Source: an uncultured Tepidimonas sp. (lineage in GTDB: Bacteria > Pseudomonadota > Gammaproteobacteria > Burkholderiales > Burkholderiaceae_C). Taken from it: a DNA stretch of 8,308 nucleotides. Position 1 is the first letter of the stretch. Each line of letters begins with the position of its first letter. Positions 6,925-8,308 of the stretch are shown piece after piece. The notes below the pieces were generated by a model, which was given only the letters and a program-made list of their open reading frames with translations, was not told the DNA's origin and searched no databases. The position numbers and the translations under genes are program-made. The stretch spans positions 1 through 8,308 of the forward strand of contig CALEDU010000223.1 of the NCBI GenBank assembly GCA_937949455.1, read 5' to 3'.

Positions 6925-6953
6925 TTGCCCGGTTTGCTGCGATGCACTATGCT
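6925..6953 (+). promoter_or_regulatory. Sigma70-type promoter for gltB
   Basis: The -35-like TTGCCC (6925-6930) and -10-like TATGCT (6948-6953) are separated by the optimal 17 bases in an AT-rich gap. Transcription would start near 6959-6961, giving a leader of about 30 bases before GTG 6990. An inverted repeat, CGGGT (6957-6961) with ACCCG (6970-6974), lies at the predicted start and could be an operator or a 5'-end hairpin. No other regulator site is recognised. Confidence 0.55.
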
Positions 6954-6977
6954 CTTCGGGTCTTTGTCAACCCGGCC

Positions 6978-6983
6978 AAGGAG
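6978..6983 (+). promoter_or_regulatory. Shine-Dalgarno fixing the GTG start of gltB
   Basis: AAGGAG lies 6 bases before the GTG at 6990, a near-ideal sequence and spacing. This, with the short propeptide expected before the catalytic Cys, decides the start. Confidence 0.8.
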
Positions 6984-6989
6984 TCAGGC

Positions 6990-8308
6990 GTGACCGCTAC
7001 CCCCCACACCCTCGCCGCGCAGCACGGTCTGTACGATGCTGCCTTAGAACACGACGCCTGCGGCGTCGGCTTCGTTGCCCACATCAAGGGCCAAAAAAGT
7101 CACGCCATCGTGACCCAGGCGCTCAAGATTCTGGAAAACCTCGACCACCGCGGTGCCGTCGGAGCCGATCCGCTGATGGGCGACGGTGCCGGCATCTTGA
7201 TTCAGATTCCGGATCCGCTCTACCGGGAGGAGATGGCCAAGCAAGGCGTGACGCTGCCGCCCCCTGGTGAGTACGGCGTGGGCATGATTTTTTTGCCCAA
7301 GGAGCACGCCAGCCGGTTGGCTTGTGAGCAAGAGATGGAGCGCGCCATCAAGGCCGAAGGCCAGGTGCTATTAGGCTGGCGCGATGTGCCCGTGAATCGG
7401 GACATGCCCATGTCTCCCACGGTGCGCAAGACCGAACCGATCATTCGCCAGGTGTTCATCGGCCGTGGCAGCGATGTCATCGTGCAGGATGCACTGGAGC
7501 GCAAACTGTATGTGATCCGCAAGACCGCCAGCGCTGCCATCCAGCGCCTGCAACTGACGCACAGCAAAGAATACTACGTGCCCAGCATGAGCAGCCGCAC
7601 CGTGGTCTACAAGGGGCTGCTGCTGGCCAACCAGGTGGGCGAGTACTACCTGGATCTGCAAGATCCGCGCTGCGTCTCCGCGCTGGGGCTGGTGCACCAG
7701 CGCTTCTCGACCAACACCTTCCCCGAGTGGCCGCTGGCGCACCCCTACCGCTACGTGGCCCACAACGGCGAGATCAACACCGTCAAGGGCAACTACAACT
7801 GGATGCGCGCCCGCGAGGGCGTCATGAGCTCGCCCGTGCTCGGTGCGGATCTCAAAAAACTCTACCCAATCAGCTTTGCCGGCCAGTCCGACACCGCCAC
7901 CTTCGACAACTGCCTGGAGCTGCTGACCATGGCGGGCTACCCGCTGGCGCAGGCGGTGATGATGATGATCCCTGAGCCGTGGGAGCAGCACACGCTGATG
8001 GATGAGCGCCGCCGCGCGTTCTACGAATACCACGCCGCCATGTTGGAGCCGTGGGACGGCCCGGCATCCATCGTGTTCACCGATGGGCGGCAGATCGGCG
8101 CGACCCTGGACCGCAACGGCCTGCGTCCGTCGCGCTACTGCGTCACGGATGACGATTTCGTCATCATGGCGTCCGAGTCCGGCGTGCTGCCGGTGCCCGA
8201 GAGCAAGATCGTGCGCAAATGGCGCTTGCAGCCGGGCAAGATGTTCTTGATCGACCTGGAGCAAGGTCGCCTCATCGACGATGAGGAGGTCAAGGCGACA
8301 CTGGCCAA
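6990..8308 (+). CDS. gltB: Glutamate synthase large subunit GltB (3'-truncated by window edge)
   Basis: GltB is the large subunit of glutamate synthase (GOGAT), which makes two glutamates from glutamine and 2-oxoglutarate; with glutamine synthetase it is the main ammonia assimilation route. The window holds 439 codons of about 1500-1580, covering the N-terminal class II glutamine amidotransferase domain. The nucleophile is Cys24 (7059-7061) in HDACGVGFVAHI, so a 23-residue propeptide should be removed to expose it. Other amidotransferase landmarks are DHRGAVGADPLMGDGAG (from about 7143), HQRFSTNTFPEWPLAHP (residues 236-252) with the substrate-binding Arg238, HNGEINTVKGN (258-268) and the FAGQSDTATFDNCLELL segment (from about 7876). 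The frame stays open to the last base. The flavin/synthase and beta-helix domains, and any gltD, lie beyond the edge. It has its own promoter and is probably separate from the upstream operon. Confidence 0.97.
   Translation, partial: MTATPHTLAAQHGLYDAALEHDACGVGFVAHIKGQKSHAIVTQALKILENLDHRGAVGADPLMGDGAGILIQIPDPLYREEMAKQGVTLPPPGEYGVGMIFLPKEHASRLACEQEMERAIKAEGQVLLGWRDVPVNRDMPMSPTVRKTEPIIRQVFIGRGSDVIVQDALERKLYVIRKTASAAIQRLQLTHSKEYYVPSMSSRTVVYKGLLLANQVGEYYLDLQDPRCVSALGLVHQRFSTNTFPEWPLAHPYRYVAHNGEINTVKGNYNWMRAREGVMSSPVLGADLKKLYPISFAGQSDTATFDNCLELLTMAGYPLAQAVMMMIPEPWEQHTLMDERRRAFYEYHAAMLEPWDGPASIVFTDGRQIGATLDRNGLRPSRYCVTDDDFVIMASESGVLPVPESKIVRKWRLQPGKMFLIDLEQGRLIDDEEVKATLA

Noticed and set aside
1..8308. 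tRNA, rRNA, CRISPR array, prophage or defence system
   Set aside because: No cloverleaf-like or rRNA sequence, no regularly spaced direct repeats, and no phage or defence proteins were seen. Coding regions fill nearly the whole window.

Overview
This is a GC-rich, densely coding stretch of a proteobacterial chromosome. All seven genes lie on the + strand. The order pilQ, (lipoprotein), aroK, aroB, dgt, (RAYT-like gene), gltB matches the type IV pilus/shikimate/dgt/gltB neighbourhood of Betaproteobacteria, most likely Burkholderiales and probably near Comamonadaceae. This placement rests on gene order, protein motifs and base composition, not on a search.

Layout. Positions 1-1965 hold the 3' part of pilQ, the outer-membrane secretin of type IV pili, cut by the left edge. 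Ten bases later, 1976-3166 encodes a lipoprotein built from four Ig-like beta modules. Its stop codon overlaps the start of aroK (3163-3714, shikimate kinase). After 9 bases comes aroB (3724-4872, 3-dehydroquinate synthase), and after 29 bases dgt (4902-6149, an HD-domain dNTP triphosphohydrolase starting at TTG). After 19 bases comes a RAYT/Y1-transposase-like gene (6169-6855) in which the HUH histidines and the expected catalytic tyrosine are all replaced. The only real gap is 6856-6989 (134 bases, AT-rich). It holds a degenerate repeat pair, a short palindrome, a weak terminator candidate and a good sigma70-type promoter for gltB. gltB (glutamate synthase large subunit) starts at GTG 6990 and runs off the right edge.

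How the genes work together. The first six genes have spacings of 10, -4, 9, 29 and 19 bases and could be one transcript that joins pilus secretin assembly to aromatic amino acid synthesis and nucleotide pool control. gltB appears to begin a new transcription unit. The least ordinary parts are the apparently dead, possibly domesticated RAYT-like protein with repeat-like DNA behind it, and the uncharacterised Ig-repeat lipoprotein between pilQ and aroK, whose gene has several long G tracts.
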